This document shows positions 47,441 through 60,703 of a stretch of 64,000 nt of DNA, piece by piece (within the stretch, counting starts at the first letter, position 1; the number at the start of each line of letters is the position of its first letter). The notes below the pieces were generated by a model. It was not told the origin of the DNA. It searched no databases and worked only from the letters and a program-made list of their open reading frames with translations. The stretch is from assembly GCA_011009095.1 (NCBI GenBank), contig VTPC01000610.1:162757-226756 (forward strand), written 5' to 3'. The stretch comes from Ignelater luminosus. Its lineage: Eukaryota; Arthropoda; Insecta; Coleoptera; Elateridae. A program made the position numbers and the translations under genes.

Positions 47441-47570
47441 TTCCCGAGTTCGAGCGTCAGGTTTACCTCCGTGTGAGGGCTCAATTAGTCTCAGATGACT
47501 CAAATGACAAATGATGTTTACACACCCTCAACTAGAGAACAAAGCCGAAGTTCACTCGGGCTGTCAATTT
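47441..47570. promoter_or_regulatory. GC-richer island 8 with homeodomain/Meis-like and forkhead-like sites
   Basis: The block is framed by CCCGAGT and ACTCGGG (short inverted pair). Inside are CTCAATTAGTC, TGACTCA-like TGACTCAAATGACA, ATGATGTTTACAC (forkhead-like), and CTGTCA (Meis/Homothorax-like). Homothorax is known to act with Spineless in insect appendages, but a link here is inference. Confidence 0.3.
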
Positions 47571-48680
47571 TTCAACTAAGCATTAGGAGATAAAAATTTA
47601 ACTAGATAATAATTATGAATTCCTAATAATCCCCTTCTGACGTCTGTAATTCTCTGGTTTTGACCTATTCAATATTAAAATGTGTTTCAGACAAATATGA
47701 ATTTTTTATTACGTTCTCGAATTTCTTCAAATTCTCTTTATACTACCTGATCTAGAGTTCTAATAGTAATTAAGCGAAGTTAAAGAAATAATCTTCACAA
47801 AAACCATTCTCTAATAACCTTCTTCATCAATCCATCAAGAACTTTTTGCAAGTGGTACGTAATAATCTAAATCTAATAATGTGCTTTTTGTCATTCAAGG
47901 CTTGTATTCAGTTTTCAGTTCAATTTGTACTTTCCTTTTGTTGAAAAACTACTAAACAGAAGAAATAAGTCGTTTTGATGTGTACTTTAAGGTATAGACA
48001 TTAAAGATTTATAAATGTAAAGACAAAACCTCTACTTCGATTATTTTCTGAGTTTTTTACAGAACACAAGGGAAATTATATTACAATAATATGACCTTAA
48101 TCAATGAATTTCTTGGTTTTGTGCGATAACATTACATATTTCAGTTTTTAGGTAAAATTATTATTGATAAGTATTCTCTTTATAAACGAAATGTTGTCTT
48201 TTGCACTCGTAATGCAGATACCCTCGAATTACTTACTCTGTCGTTATGGAACTACGTTTTTTCACAAGTAACCGAAGCGAGCGCATGTTCAATTGAATGA
48301 TTGGCGCTTACGCGTTTCTAACCAAATATGTATCGTTTAAAAACTATTAATTATTAATTTATGCATTAATTCATAACTAGTAAACTTTTCATAATTTTAT
48401 TGCTTACGTCTTTTTGCTAGAACTCTGTTGACTAATTAAACAAACATTGGTGGTATTTGTTTTATGAATCTATTCGGATACAAAACTATTTTCGAACATT
48501 CTTCGATTCTTATTTTATTATAGTTTCGTTTAAAGGCTGAAATTTAAAGGTGGACATGGAAACATCGGAAATATATACTACAGGTCCATCAGAGTAATGT
48601 ATGCTTAACGGAAAAGTTCATTACTAGAAGCAGGAAGAAGGGAAAAGGATTTGTAATTAAACTGAAGAATACCAAAGCAT
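47571..48680. other. intronic stretch up to the first hAT element
   Basis: No gene recognised. A small GC-richer patch at 48245-48325 includes ATTGAATGATTGGCGC. The target duplication of the hAT element occupies the last eight bases. Confidence 0.55.
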
Positions 48681-50546
48681 CAGAGGGGGATTTAGGCATG
48701 GTCTTTATGGGCTGCAGTCTAGGGCCCCATTCAATCAACCAATGATGCCAAGTATTCGTAATCGGTCATTGATATACGCGTAGAATTTTTCAACCGACTC
48801 AAATTTCTTCTTGTTCCATAAAATTACTTTTGAAATAAACGTTTGTCCCACCAACGTGAGCCTATGGGTGTGTCCGCATTTTTCCGAATAATTTCAAAAA
48901 TTCTGTTGTTCATACTTTCAATAAGTTTATCTATGAGTTCTTGTTGGAGATTGTTCCAAGTTGCATTAATGACGTCTTTTGTTTCTTCTGTTGTCTGGAA
49001 CTGCCTGTTATTTTCATAAATGTTTCTAATGGATTTTGGATTCCCAGAGACTTTCCATAGAATTTAGATCCCGCGAAGAAGCTGGCCATTCTAACAAATT
49101 TATTATGTTGTCTCTAAATCACCGTTTTGTTCCTCGAATAACGTGTACTCTTGCGTTGTCTTGTTGGAACAACCATTTCTCTCGTTCATTTTCATCAAAA
49201 AACGATAGCAAATGATTTTTCAATAATGTACCGTAGTGTATTTTTCGATGTTCATTCTGCTTGATGGATATACCAACCTTAAGCTGTCTTTCTTTAAAAA
49301 CGCGCCCTACATCATTAAGGTTCCATCACTAAAATTTCTTTTAAAAAAAACTAGGTTCTTTTCTGAAAATCCTCCAATTTAAACTGAAACCGTCCGAACC
49401 GTCCAAATTAAACTTCTTCCAATTTGAAAAAACTATCTTAACTATTTCAAAAACAAAAATAAATTTTACAATGTTATACATATTACGCTTGGCAAATTTT
49501 AAGCGGGCTGTCTTGTAGCGCGGAGGAAGTTTTTGGACAGATTTTAGTTTTTGTCTGTTGATGTGGGGACATTTTTCTAAGACTCTTTTCACAGTCCATC
49601 TAGTTCGTGCTGTTGCTTGCTAAGCTAACCAAGCGCCATCGTCATTGAGAGCTAAGAGAAATTTTTTTGCCACACGGTTTTTGTTTTTCGCATAATTATC
49701 TGAATTATTCAGAAGATTTAGGACCGCTTTGTGGGATAAAGTTATTCTCTAAGCAATTTCGCGGATTCCATAATTCTGCTCATGTACAGCCCAAATCTTG
49801 CATTTTTCAACGTCTGTGAGGTACATTTCTCGGGGCGCCTTGCAATAAAATTTACTAACAGCTAACGTCAACAACGTAACAAACATTTTGTTTTTATTTT
49901 TCAAGGCACACTATGTAATAAGTATGTTTCTATTAAAGCTGCTATGCTCCATGTATTTTTTATTATCTCTACATTTCGATAAACTATCGGTTGTTTTAGT
50001 TAATGTACTTTTTGAAACATGTGTAATTGTGTCATTAACAACTCCAAGTCGAAATCTCTTATTAAGGGCTAAGTACTGTAAAATTGCATGTGGTACTATA
50101 GTAACGCTCTTGAGTGTATTATCACAAGCAAGAAAAGATAGTTGAGTGAAATATTTAGTTTGATACCAAATCTCAGATACAGATATCTACATACCTCTAC
50201 AGTATACTCTATAGATACTGATGGATCCTAAGGTTAAATTGTATGTCGCATTATGGGAGGAGATATCTTGACAAAAATCTTGAAACGCGCCGTGAAATTA
50301 TATTTCATAAGAAAACTGTTAAATAATTCAATTCAGGAGCGAATTTAGTATATCCAAGTGCACCAAATAAAATAAAAACATTCTTCAATGCTTGTTGACT
50401 ATGATTTTTTCTATTTAAAAATGGATAAAAAACAGTTTATTAGTAAAATGGAGAATGGTCTCTACAACTACCCTAACCTCGGGTTAATTGGGAGGGCCCT
50501 CAAACAGTATTAGCCTAGAGCCCCCAAAGCTGGCGGTCCGTCCCTG
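48681..50546. mobile_element. hAT element with 8-bp target duplication, containing a Tc1 fossil
   Basis: The left end, CAGAGGGGGATTTAGGC, and the right end, read inward on the other strand, CAGGGACGGACCGCC, match at seven of the first ten bases and start with the CAG expected of hAT termini. Both ends carry TCTAGG(G/C)-type words further in. The eight bases CAAAGCAT lie immediately outside both ends (48673-48680 and 50547-50554). An 8-bp duplication is the hallmark of hAT insertion. I saw no hAT transposase. The only coding remains inside are a minus-strand Tc1 transposase, so the element is non-autonomous or was disrupted. Confidence 0.8.
48840..49826 (-). pseudogene. Tc1-type (DD34E) transposase fossil inside the hAT element
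   Basis: Reading leftward from ATG 49826: MYLTDVEKCKIWAVHEQNYG is the N-terminal helix-turn-helix, then KRVLEKCPHINRQKLKSVQK and KTARLKFAKRN. The first catalytic box reads FSNWKKFNLDGSDGF, so the usual Asp is Asn. The second box is WLFQQDNARVHV, and the third is WPASSRDLNSMESLW. Thirty-four residues separate Asp and Glu, counting one stop. The family is Tc1-like, common in insects. In-frame stops, frameshifts and loss of the first catalytic residue show it is dead. The terminal repeats could not be defined. Confidence 0.85.
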
Positions 50547-50554
50547 CAAAGCAT

Positions 50555-51540
50555 AAATTTATATATGAAAAACTGTTGTATGTGTGGACATTGTTACACC
50601 CTGCAGTTTTTAGAGGTTTTGAAGAAAGTTTCGTTCATTCATTTCAATTAACAATTTATTTGCAGAATACTTTTACACAGCTGTAGTAAGAACTCTGGTA
50701 TATATGTTGCAAAGGACACGACTCTGGTGACATACAGTCATAGCATCCTATTTCTCTATCTGATGCCATAAACTGTATCTTTCATTCACAATTTAATACA
50801 ACTAGCCTAATGGAAAAGAGCAGAAGTCTGGCACCACCTTGAAAATTATTCATTTTCTGCTGCTTATCTTGGTGAATGAAATAGCAACATAAATGTATCT
50901 AAAATCTTTTTTAAGAAACTGTTGCCTATTTTCTTAGAACAATTTCTAGGCGAGAGTAATAATCTTCTCTTTTTTAAGATGTTTCTCTTGATATTTAGTT
51001 GCAACTTTGTCCTTGATTCGTGATTTTTGTCAAAAATGACGATTAATCGTTGTCAAATAGGTTTTTTCAATTTATGATTTTTATTTTCCCTGCTATAGAA
51101 AGTGTTTCCTGCGTCCTCCGATTGTATTTCTAAGCTGCATTTTTCCGCATGCAACGTGCCTCACTTAACTGCCAACAATTTGAAGAATAAGCTTGGTTTG
51201 GTATCGACTGTTTTAGATTAAAGAGCAATTTACTACTAATTTGAGATAACCTTTGACGGTACGAACACCTGTATTTTTCATGAAGACCTAACTTTAGTCA
51301 AACCTGTTTCATAGGCAAAGTTTTACAATTCTAATAACTTTCTATATGTTTGTTTCATTTCTTCTAAATTTATCGTTTACTGCCTACCTTACATTGCCGT
51401 CATATTATCCGTAAGAACAAAGTCACAAAGAGCACTGTTTTCTGTGACAAAGACTAACAATTTGTGCGTGCACACAGTTTCAAAGGGATGTAGAAAACAC
51501 TCTCCTTTATCACAAGGTTAGCTATGTCAACTAAGCCCAG
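50555..51540. other. AT-rich stretch without recognised genes
   Basis: Nothing recognised on either strand. Confidence 0.6.
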
Positions 51541-51594
51541 TTTGCCAAAAGTGAAACGGCTTATTTAACAAGTTAGAGGCCTCCGAAGTTAAAT

Positions 51595-51690
51595 TGTTTA
51601 TAACTGAAAAACTACTGAGATGATTTTGTTGAAATTTGGTAGGTATAGGTCTTTAATTGTTGACAAACAACATTATGGTGTCAGTAGTGG
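51595..51690. repeat. probable interspersed-repeat fragment
   Basis: ATAACTGAAAAACTACTGAG followed by ATGATTTTGTTGAAATTTGG resembles a sentence-like repeat found in many insect transposon fossils. The borders are not visible, and the resemblance is from memory. Confidence 0.3.
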
Positions 51691-54600
51691 GTAGATCCAT
51701 AGGCAGAAGTCCTGTACAAACGTTTGACGTGAAATTTGAAGTTTTGTTCTAAGCGTAATGCTCGAGCTTTGGAATGAGTCAGAAAAAAGTAAGATCGATG
51801 CTTAAAATTAAAATTCTTGGCAGAGACTACATTGTGACTTTTACATTTAAAGGCAATACTACAACTGTGTTATTAGATTTAGATTTTTTTTAACTTGATA
51901 ACAGCAAGCACGTTACCCCGTTACAGAATTCAAACGATTCTAAGACAAACTGAATTACAAGAAAATTCATAATAATTAGGAGGGCGAATGATGCAAAGTA
52001 TTTGCTATCAGAATGGAAAAGATTTAGACAAAATCTGATAACAATCGACGTAAGTTTCATTTTATAATAAAAGCCAAAGCAAAATACCAAATGCAATTAA
52101 TGCCAAAATCTAATGTAAAAAACGCCTAGAAAAATCATAAGCTATAGTTGGTTAAAAATGGTTAAAAGTAATGAACTAGAATAACTATCATTGAAAAGTC
52201 TAGTACAATGATTTGTAACACTCTTCAGCAGTACAATTCAGGTTTATTTGTGTTGGGTTTTATCACTGAAATTGAATTTTCTTATCTCTTCTTATGTTTT
52301 GAGCTTTATGATCTGTATTTGTGGATGAGTCTCGGGAAAATAAAAATTGCCCAGAAACTCAAATTAAAAGTAAGATTAAAGAAGATGCCCAAAGAAATAG
52401 AAATAATAATTTGTTTATAAAATACTTTGAAGCGTGCATTCATTTAAGAAGAAGTTAATAAATGATCTCCGTGTTACGAATTTGACAAACAGAAATCGAA
52501 ATAAAAAGATTGCCATAAAAACTTAAACAGGAAAGAAAGGAAGTTAAATATTCTTTTTTTTGAATTCTGAAGTATTTCATCAAATCTTAATACTTTTATG
52601 GAAGTTTCTAAGACACACACCTCGGATTACAAGGTATTTATCTACAATACGGTTCTTATTATTTAAACTATATGTAAAAATCGACATTCATAATAAATAT
52701 AAGGACACTAACAAGTCAGAATTTGAATTCATTGAGGATAAATAGGCAGTAGCGACTTCTTCACGTGTTTTTGTTATTCTACCTAGTTTGTTTTGATTTT
52801 TACGTTCTACTTGTTTGTTCCGTTACTACATGCGTTATAATAAATAAAAGTGTCAAAATAAATACTTCTTTTCCTCAAATTACCTCTTCGGTACAGTAAA
52901 TTCGCATTTTTTATCTTTTACTAATTTGTGACTCAGTTAATAGAATAATCCTTTGCTTTCAACAGATATTTGAATGTTATTCAACACTTGCTTCTTTTTG
53001 GAATACCTCATTTTAAGTTAACATGTAGGTGTTAAAGCAACATTTAATTATGCGAATGAACATATTTTTAAAAGTGTATCGAAGAAAAAAGTTACATCAG
53101 TATCTATTAAAAGAATCCTATAGTAAACGAGTTTAGTAAATATTCAAAATCCAGTGGTCCATGCAATTATAAATATATTATCTGTTACATAATGAACAAA
53201 CGTCGAGGTAGGTTCTCGAGTAGAGCAGTTGGAACTATTACCCTGATTTCAAGTTGATGAATTCCGGAATGTAATGTACTTTTTTCTCTAATGACGGGGC
53301 CCTGACCCGTTCAGCGTTAATGTTAGCAGAGGTGGCAGCAGGTGATCCCTCTCTAATGTGATTTAGATACGTCATCACTTTGTATTTTTGTTGAAGAACA
53401 CCAAATGGACGTGAAGACTTGAACTCGTACGAAACCGTAATCTTTCTTCGGTCATTTATATTAAGGTAGTCTGGATAGAAAAGAAAATACTTTTGGGAAA
53501 ATGTATCTGTAGGAAAAGGTCATGGACTTAAAATTAAATTGTAATCAAGTACTAATTAAAGGATGACCTTTGAATGTATACTGAGATTAGATTTTTTTTG
53601 CTATACGTGTATAATTAATATGAAAAATTTTGGTCGTGTTTAATGAAAATTAACGATCCTCGATAACCTAACAGGTATTCGGGTCGTTGTGTACACAAAG
53701 AATATTTCATTCACTTCCAACGGGAATTCAAAAAGAAACAAACATCAGGTAGAATCTTTTAAGATTTATTTTAAATCCAGTTGTAACCACAAATTAATTA
53801 ATGATTTCAATTTAAAATTTTAAAATAGTAATGATGATGTGGGCTCCTTTCGGTGATTCATAATAATAAATATTATTTCCAAAGTGCTTACATAATGCAA
53901 ATTCATTTTGAATATGGTATTTTAATTTGCTTTTTCCATAGGTTTCTAAATTAAAGTCCTGTACTTAAATGCGCATCTTAATATGATAGAATATTATGCT
54001 ATAGCGAAATAGTGAAATCCTGATACACTACATTCGATTCGTAACTTATGGTTATCACATTAGTAACTTTGAAGTACTATCATCAGTCCTTGCATCATAG
54101 TACCTGTAGAAGTTACTCCGAGAGTGGAACTACCAGAACAACTTTACTGAAAGAAGCAATTCTAGTTACAAGTAAATCGTTTCTGAACAAATGATTGTAA
54201 GCCAGTTTTCCATATAAACAACAAGTTAGGCCTCACAATTCAACGTAACGTTATATCAGGTGAAAACATCTTTTCTAACTGATTAGTTTACAATCAAGGA
54301 CAAATCGACTAGCACAGAAATTACCGATAGAAACCATATAGCACAGGCCTAGCAAATCTTAAAAAGCTACAAAAGCTGTAGAACTGATCTTAGATCGAGT
54401 GACCGCTTAGCATTTGTGTTTAGGTAAATGATCAGAAGAGACTAAATTTAAACTGAACCAGAAAGTTGTTAAACATTTGGAGAAAGAATAGGGAATAATA
54501 TAACCATAATTTTGTCTAAGAAGCAATTTATTTTGGTGATATAGATGAGTAACTACCTGTTGAAATTTGCTTAACCGAGTTAGTCGTTATGCTGGATAAC

Positions 54601-55125
54601 AGCATTTCACCAACAGTAGCACTTTTTGCCTCAACATATATTTTTGCGCCCGTGTTAGCAGAAGCTCCTATCTTTTAACGAGATAACGCTCTAACTAATG
54701 ATTACAAATCTAGACCCTCCCTTCTTTCAGTACACAATATCTTGCTTTTTACACTTTTCTTTTTACTATTTACTCTATGTTCTTTCCTGCCTTCTGCGTT
54801 TCTACTTCTTTTTTTAACTCAATTTTTTTATTTCTTTATTCACAATAAGTACTCCAAATAAACTCACATCCTAACGGTTCAAAAACTGAGAATTTGTTTA
54901 TTGCTTTTTTCGCCTTCAACGGTTTGTCTTGTATGCAGATGAAGTCTACTATATCAAGGATAAAGCTACCTGCGAATCGTCTTGTGTGACGAGCACCCAC
55001 GCTATTCAAACTTTATTAACATAATTATCTATATACAAGAAAAAAATGATAAAACAATCAGAACAAACGAACCATGAATAATGAAGTTCTTTAGCAACGT
55101 GCCGGTCCTTCTCGTGATCTAACAC
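51691..55125. other. AT-rich stretch without recognised genes; small GC-richer patch at 53285-53380
   Basis: No gene recognised. At 53292-53313 GACGGGGCCCTGACCCGTTC forms a short stem (ACGGG/CCCGT). It is followed by GAGGTGGCAGCAGG and CTCTAATGTGATTTAG. This patch could be a small regulatory element. The frames at 51890-52096 (minus), 52208-52420 and 52560-52745 (plus) have no domain. Confidence 0.5.
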
Positions 55126-55129
55126 ATTT

Positions 55130-55850
55130 TGTAACTTTGCGTGGTGTGCTTCTAATGAGACGATTTGGTATTTTTTGAGGATAGCTTATCCCAGATTAGT
55201 TTTGCTTCATTTAAAAATTAAGCCAGAATGTCGAAAGGGGGAGGTAAATTATTTAATCTTAGGCCTAACATGCCTCAGACATGTTCAATTGGCAAAAAAT
55301 CAGGTGTAGCTACCTAAGATTCTTGATGGTAGTTGATAGTAAATACGAGCAATATGAAGTTGGGCATTATCTTGCTGAAAAAGAACATTTTATAGGTCTT
55401 GAGAATACACCACCAGCTCCAAGATACCGTGAACATATCATGCAGTCTTCATAGTACTCGCAATGAAGAATATAGGTGAGCAATAGTACTCCAAACCGTA
55501 ATTCCAAAAACCTAAGCGATAGCCTTGGGAACAGAAAAAGCAACAATTTGTCTCTCTCCACACTGTCTTTTGACCTTTGCACGTGCGTCATACATGCTTA
55601 AACAAAACCGTAATTCATTACTAAACGTCACAGAATTCCATGTCAATTATTTGCTACTTGTTGAGTAGTCTTTAATCGAACACTTCCAGCCAAAATTCAA
55701 AGATTCATATCTTGAGTTACTCTTAAGTTCAGTACTTCTGGATCGAAGATATAGCAACCTATTTTCTGTACATCCGGCGAGTATTTCCACTATATGACAA
55801 ACTGTCTGCCCGCATGCCAACTATACCATCCCTGCCAAATTTAGTTGGCT
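55130..55850 (-). pseudogene. second Tc1-type (DD34E) transposase fossil
   Basis: Reading leftward: NSVTFSNELRFCLSMYDAR (first catalytic box, Asp replaced by Asn) near 55635-55580, then KVKRQCGER. Next is FFFQQDNAQLHIARI near 55380-55340. After a frameshift comes PDFLPIEHV, a stop, then GMLGLRL near 55305-55260, which is the Glu-bearing third box. FLNEAKLIWDKLSS follows to about 55180. The order and wording fit a Tc1 transposase of the type with a PIEHVWD third box. Several stops, frame changes and a short deletion between the second and third boxes show it is inactive. Terminal repeats were not found. Confidence 0.8.
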
Positions 55851-58800
55851 GGGAAAAATTAACATGTCTTCTAAGTCGGGATACCATAGAACTTTTTTAA
55901 TGACAATTCAATAACATTTGAAGGAAAAAATAACTAAAAATGAGAGAGAAAGTAGATAACATTGAACACTTTAGAAAAGAAATTACTAAATAAAAAGGAA
56001 CCACTGTACTTCATGAGATTATCAGATTTTGATTTCTTAACATTATTATAAATCCTGAAATCGAACATCATGGGTAGTCTAGCTCTAGGCGGTATAATAT
56101 TAAATTGATTATCTACCTAACTGGTAGGAATATCTTTTCTGCAACTTCATCATTTTAGATCTCTATAATCTTCCTTTTCATGCCCATTTAGGATTTCTGT
56201 AATTCCTTTTGAAACTTTTCATCACGGTATCTAATTTTGATTAATCTTCTATTACTCATTTTGTGCTGAAATGTTTTTTTATGTTCTTTACTTCCATACT
56301 TCTAGAACTTACACATACTACTTGTTACAGCTGACAAGTTAAATTTATATTAAAAAAGCATGTTAAACTTAAAGATTTTGATATCGCCAAATAGTAGAAC
56401 AAAAACACAATTAGAAAGGAAATACGAGTCAACCCTAATCACAAACAATACAAATTGTGCGAGATTCAGGAAAGGTTATTAAACTACTTACTACTACTAT
56501 TTTACTACTACTGTTTTATTGAAATCAGTAATGGAAGATCCCAAAAGAGTGTTCTAATAAAAAAAGCTTCTTTAAAAAGCATCAAAACGTATTAACCATT
56601 ATTTTAAAATTTTAATATATTAGAAGATTATTGGACTAAAAATAGCATGTAGACGAAAATAAATTACACCAGACAACAAATTTTCTGCTAAATTGATTAT
56701 ATCAGATAAAATCCGGTTCCTGTCCTGTAACCGATTTTGTTGACAATAATAAAATAATCCTTTGTTATCTTAATCAACCTTTTTCTCTTCCTATAAAATG
56801 TATTATTTTAGAAATGATGATGATGATGATGATCATGAAGCTGTCGTTTAAACAAAACCATTAGAATATTGTGACACATTATTTTGATATATTTCTATTA
56901 AAATTGTATTTATATTTATTTTTCCTAATGGATTAAAATAAAAACCTATCATACATACAAATGTTAAAAAATATAAAATAGGAAATCGTAAAAGTGGCGT
57001 TTCTATTCGTTTACAGTAGTCACTTCCAATATTCATATCGACCCCTCATAAATGTTTTCCCGAACAGTACCAGTATGTGGAAGCTACGGTGGTTATAGAT
57101 TTCTTACTTCAAATAATTTGTGTATTTTCGATTGGTTATGAGATGATAATGAATCGTGCCATGCGTACTCCTTCTACAAATAATAATAATAGTAATATGT
57201 GAAATTGTTAAGCTGTATTTAATTTCGAGCTAGGGCAAAACAATTTATTCGGAGATTAATTTGCAATTCTAAGCGCGTCAAGCAGTGAAAAGATCATTAA
57301 AGTGAAATTTTAATTCGAAATTGATTGTATGTACCAAGTAGAAATAAAGACGTAACATGTAGTAAGTATAATAATGTGGAATTAATCCAAATAATGAATA
57401 CATCTTTTCTGAGAAACATTCATAGCTTTAATTCACACTCATTAATGGTGAGTGTTATATAAAATGTAGAGATAAAATATGCCACTCTAATTTTATCTGT
57501 GTAGAGCGGCGTAAACAATAAAAGTAAACATATAAAATGGCTAATAATCCTTTTAATTACATTATTATCTACTGCATACCAAACTTGCAAATATAACCAC
57601 ACTGAAGTATTTCCTTATCAGACTAAAAGTCAACATAGTATAATGCTGCTTAAACGAAACTGCAAAATGCATTTATACTTAGCACGTTAAATTATAATCA
57701 TTTATGACAGTCCTTTACTTCCATTTTCCAAAATGGTTTTATTCAGGAAATTAAAAATTACTGCTATTAGCTTCTTATACTTGCCTTTACTCGGTATCAA
57801 CATTATTATATGCAACTTTTAAACTGGTTAGTTACTAAATAATTCCGATCGATTTTGGTTTTTTGGTTTTTGGGTTCTTTGTTTTTTCTTTTCTGATACT
57901 CAGCAGCTACTTTTATTTACTAATAAGTCTTCGATCCCAATTCATATGCCCAACACTTGATATCTATGACTTTTCCTACTGTGGAGTTCTACATTTTTTC
58001 ATCTCGAAAGAAATAGTTTGCATTTCATACAACTTCGATTCGGTTTCTACCACCTCTTTGGGTTTCCATATCTCAGTTCCCGAGTCAGTAGTACAAACAT
58101 CTAGATTACATCAAATTAAAAATCTGGAATCTCTCAAAACAAGTTTTCCAGGTTATTGATCACCATTTTGAATAGTCTGGCATGTATGGAAGAACTTCAG
58201 AGATTTCATAGAATATCAATGTAAGTACTTTTATAGGGGAATACGTTTACAATTGGAAAAAGTTAAATTGAAAATTTAAAAAGATTCCTGAGGAATTCGA
58301 GCAGCGAATTAGATCGCCACCTTGGTCGTTGAAATCATCAAAATATCTATGGTATACTTATAAGTATCACCAGAAGTATCAGTGTTACATTTTCGACTTT
58401 TTCACTTCACTTTTAGTTGTAAAATCAATTTTGGGACAAACAAAAATAGTTACAAATATAATTTAAAAAAAATGCATATGCTTTACTAAGAATATATTAC
58501 ATTATATTATCCACAATTATTGTTTCCGTTTTTCTTTTTTCAAAATGATAAATTTTAGATAAAATGTGTACTAATTAAAGATTTGTCTGCGATACTGTCG
58601 TTTTAACACTTTCTAACAAGACATATACAAGAAAGCTTCGTTGCGCTTTATAATTTTTGAACTTCCGTGCTTATATTTCAGACTTTTGTTAACCACACCA
58701 AATATTAAACCAGCAATTAGTGCTAACTGTATAATGTTTGACGTACTAGCATTTATTCTGCAGTGTATCTATTAATTGCAGGTTTTTATCTATACAAACG

Positions 58801-59770
58801 TTTAAAATAATTGGGGTTGTTAAAACACAATTTAGAATTTAGAAAACGAAAATGGTGCAATACTTCGACCATGGTTCGCATTAGCATGTTTTGCTACCTT
58901 ATGTAATACGTTAACAATTAATTAAGTAGATATTTATACAAATTTATAAGGAGTAGTAAGTGAACGTTTTATTAGGTACTAAGCAAACAATATTCTGTAT
59001 TAGCAACTACAATCATTTCAATTATTCTGGAAAGATGCCTGCAGTCTGTCTTAATATGCAACATTAAAATTTTACCAAACAAGGCATTAAATAATGAGAA
59101 TATCAAGATAATCAAGTATTTATATTGAATCATTTGTATTTTATAAATTGATAAATAAGATACAGGTTTTCAGAATGAGTTCCTCGCTTAAACTTTTTAA
59201 AACTCTATGCATAAACAAAAGACTGAAAAAGCTTCTAGAAAAGTTAGAGTATGCTGAGCCTATGGCTTGTAAACCATATACTACTCTGTCTAATACTAAA
59301 TTAACAAATAAAGCCAGAGGAAATAATCTAATTACATAATGAAAATTTACTAAAGAATTAAACTCCACATAGCTGTTTCACTAGGAAAGGGCTGTCAAGA
59401 ATATCTGAAAATTGCTAAAGCTAAAGCTTTGGGCTTTTGAGACATTTTTTAAGTGCCCTGTTCACAGTAAATTATTACATCTTTTCACGCTTGACTTCTT
59501 TTAATAATTATCTTTGATTCATTGAATTTGCAGACTCGCATAATATGCCTTAGGAAATTTCATTTATGTCTGGCGTTTCTTTAAATTGCTGTTTTTTGAA
59601 AAGTTGCTCAATTTTGAATATTTTGCTTTTTTATTTTGTTTTTATTTATTCTAATAGCTATACTGTTCTACGCGTTAAACAATAAAAAAATGAGTTTACC
59701 CCTTCTTTTACCTACTAATATGTATTACGTTTGTGTTGCTGTTATTCTTGAACTGTTTCCGTTTACTTTA
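55851..59770. other. AT-rich stretch with a GAT microsatellite
   Basis: A GAT run of about seven units lies at 56814-56834, and a short AAT-like run near 57178-57192. No gene recognised. The frames at 57863-58159 (plus) and 59141-59368 and 56848-57036 (minus) have no domain. Confidence 0.55.
56814..56834. repeat. GAT microsatellite
   Basis: About seven GAT units. Confidence 0.9.
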
Positions 59771-59867
59771 TGTACGTTATGGTGCAAGCTGTCTGTTTCA
59801 ACATTAAGTTCTTATTTATCAGTACGTCCTCTACTTCTTCTTCCCAAGTTATTATGTGCCTACGTTT
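59770..59867 (-). mobile_element. LINE fossil, continuation beyond the hAT insertion
   Basis: If the hAT element and one copy of its target duplication are set aside, the LINE frame ending ENKGRIK continues in phase as KRRHIITWEEEVEDVLINKN. This resembles the C-terminal W-x-x-x-VEEDL segment of such LINEs. The continuity supports the LINE as the older element. The similarity is short, so confidence is moderate. Confidence 0.5.
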
Positions 59868-60189
59868 TTTAATTCCAGGCCCGCTCCTAGCCACCTGAAC
59901 GCCCGTGTGCAAAACCGACTATGCCGCCCCCGCCCCCATCCTCTGTCCCTGACTGGGCTTGTACAAAGTAAAGAAATACTTTACAAAGTCAAACGATTTA
60001 TTATCATTACATGTTTATGAAGTAGAATTTTCAAAAATCAATGTCAATGTCAAACGCCCAGTTCTCACTCATTTATTATACCAAATGTGGGTTCTTTGTG
60101 ATTGTACCTACTTTTGTTAAGGTGGTTCGAAGCTGTAGACGTTTCGCATCGTAATTCCGATAGATGCCATTACATGGCATTGTTATGAT

Positions 60190-60392
60190 ATAATTGACAA
60201 AGCTCATTAGCGATTTTCTCTCCGCCAGAGGAGCTGTTATTCCACGTTAAATAAAAACGGCAGTTTATAAGTTTTTTTCTAAAATTTAAGTTTTAATAAC
60301 CTTAAACTTATAAACTGACTTTTAAAGTTGTCAAATTTAACCTAGAACACCAGTACCTCTAGCGGAGAGAAAATCGTTTCTGAGCTCAATTT
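60190..60392. repeat. long imperfect palindrome (about 190-bp foldback element)
   Basis: CGATTTTCTCTCCGCCAGAGG near the left end pairs with CCTCTAGCGGAGAGAAAATCG near the right, with one mismatch. Pairing continues in the inner arms (CAGTTTATAAGTTT against AAACTTATAAACTG), around a centre near 60293. It could be a MITE inserted in the hAT element or a hAT-internal fold. No clear target duplication was found. Confidence 0.8.
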
Positions 60393-60703
60393 GCGATCGT
60401 CTTTTGTTTGGTGTCGGTACTTTGTCTCACAATCAACTGGCTTTCACAATTAAAACATAATAATAATTGCGAGACAATGCTTGCAATAAATGAACATGAA
60501 GAAAAAAGTATTGTCACAAGAAGTAAATGTCTTTCATAATGCTGTACGAGGTCAGCTGGAGAAATTTCTGCAAGCGGGTACTTCCGGTGGTGTCAGTGTT
60601 GTACCATTGTCAAATTCGAGAAATTCGTCACTTATAACCTATAATTCAGTTGACAGTTGGTATCTAAGCTAACCAGTTCTGTTTACATAGCGGTTTTCGA
60701 GAA

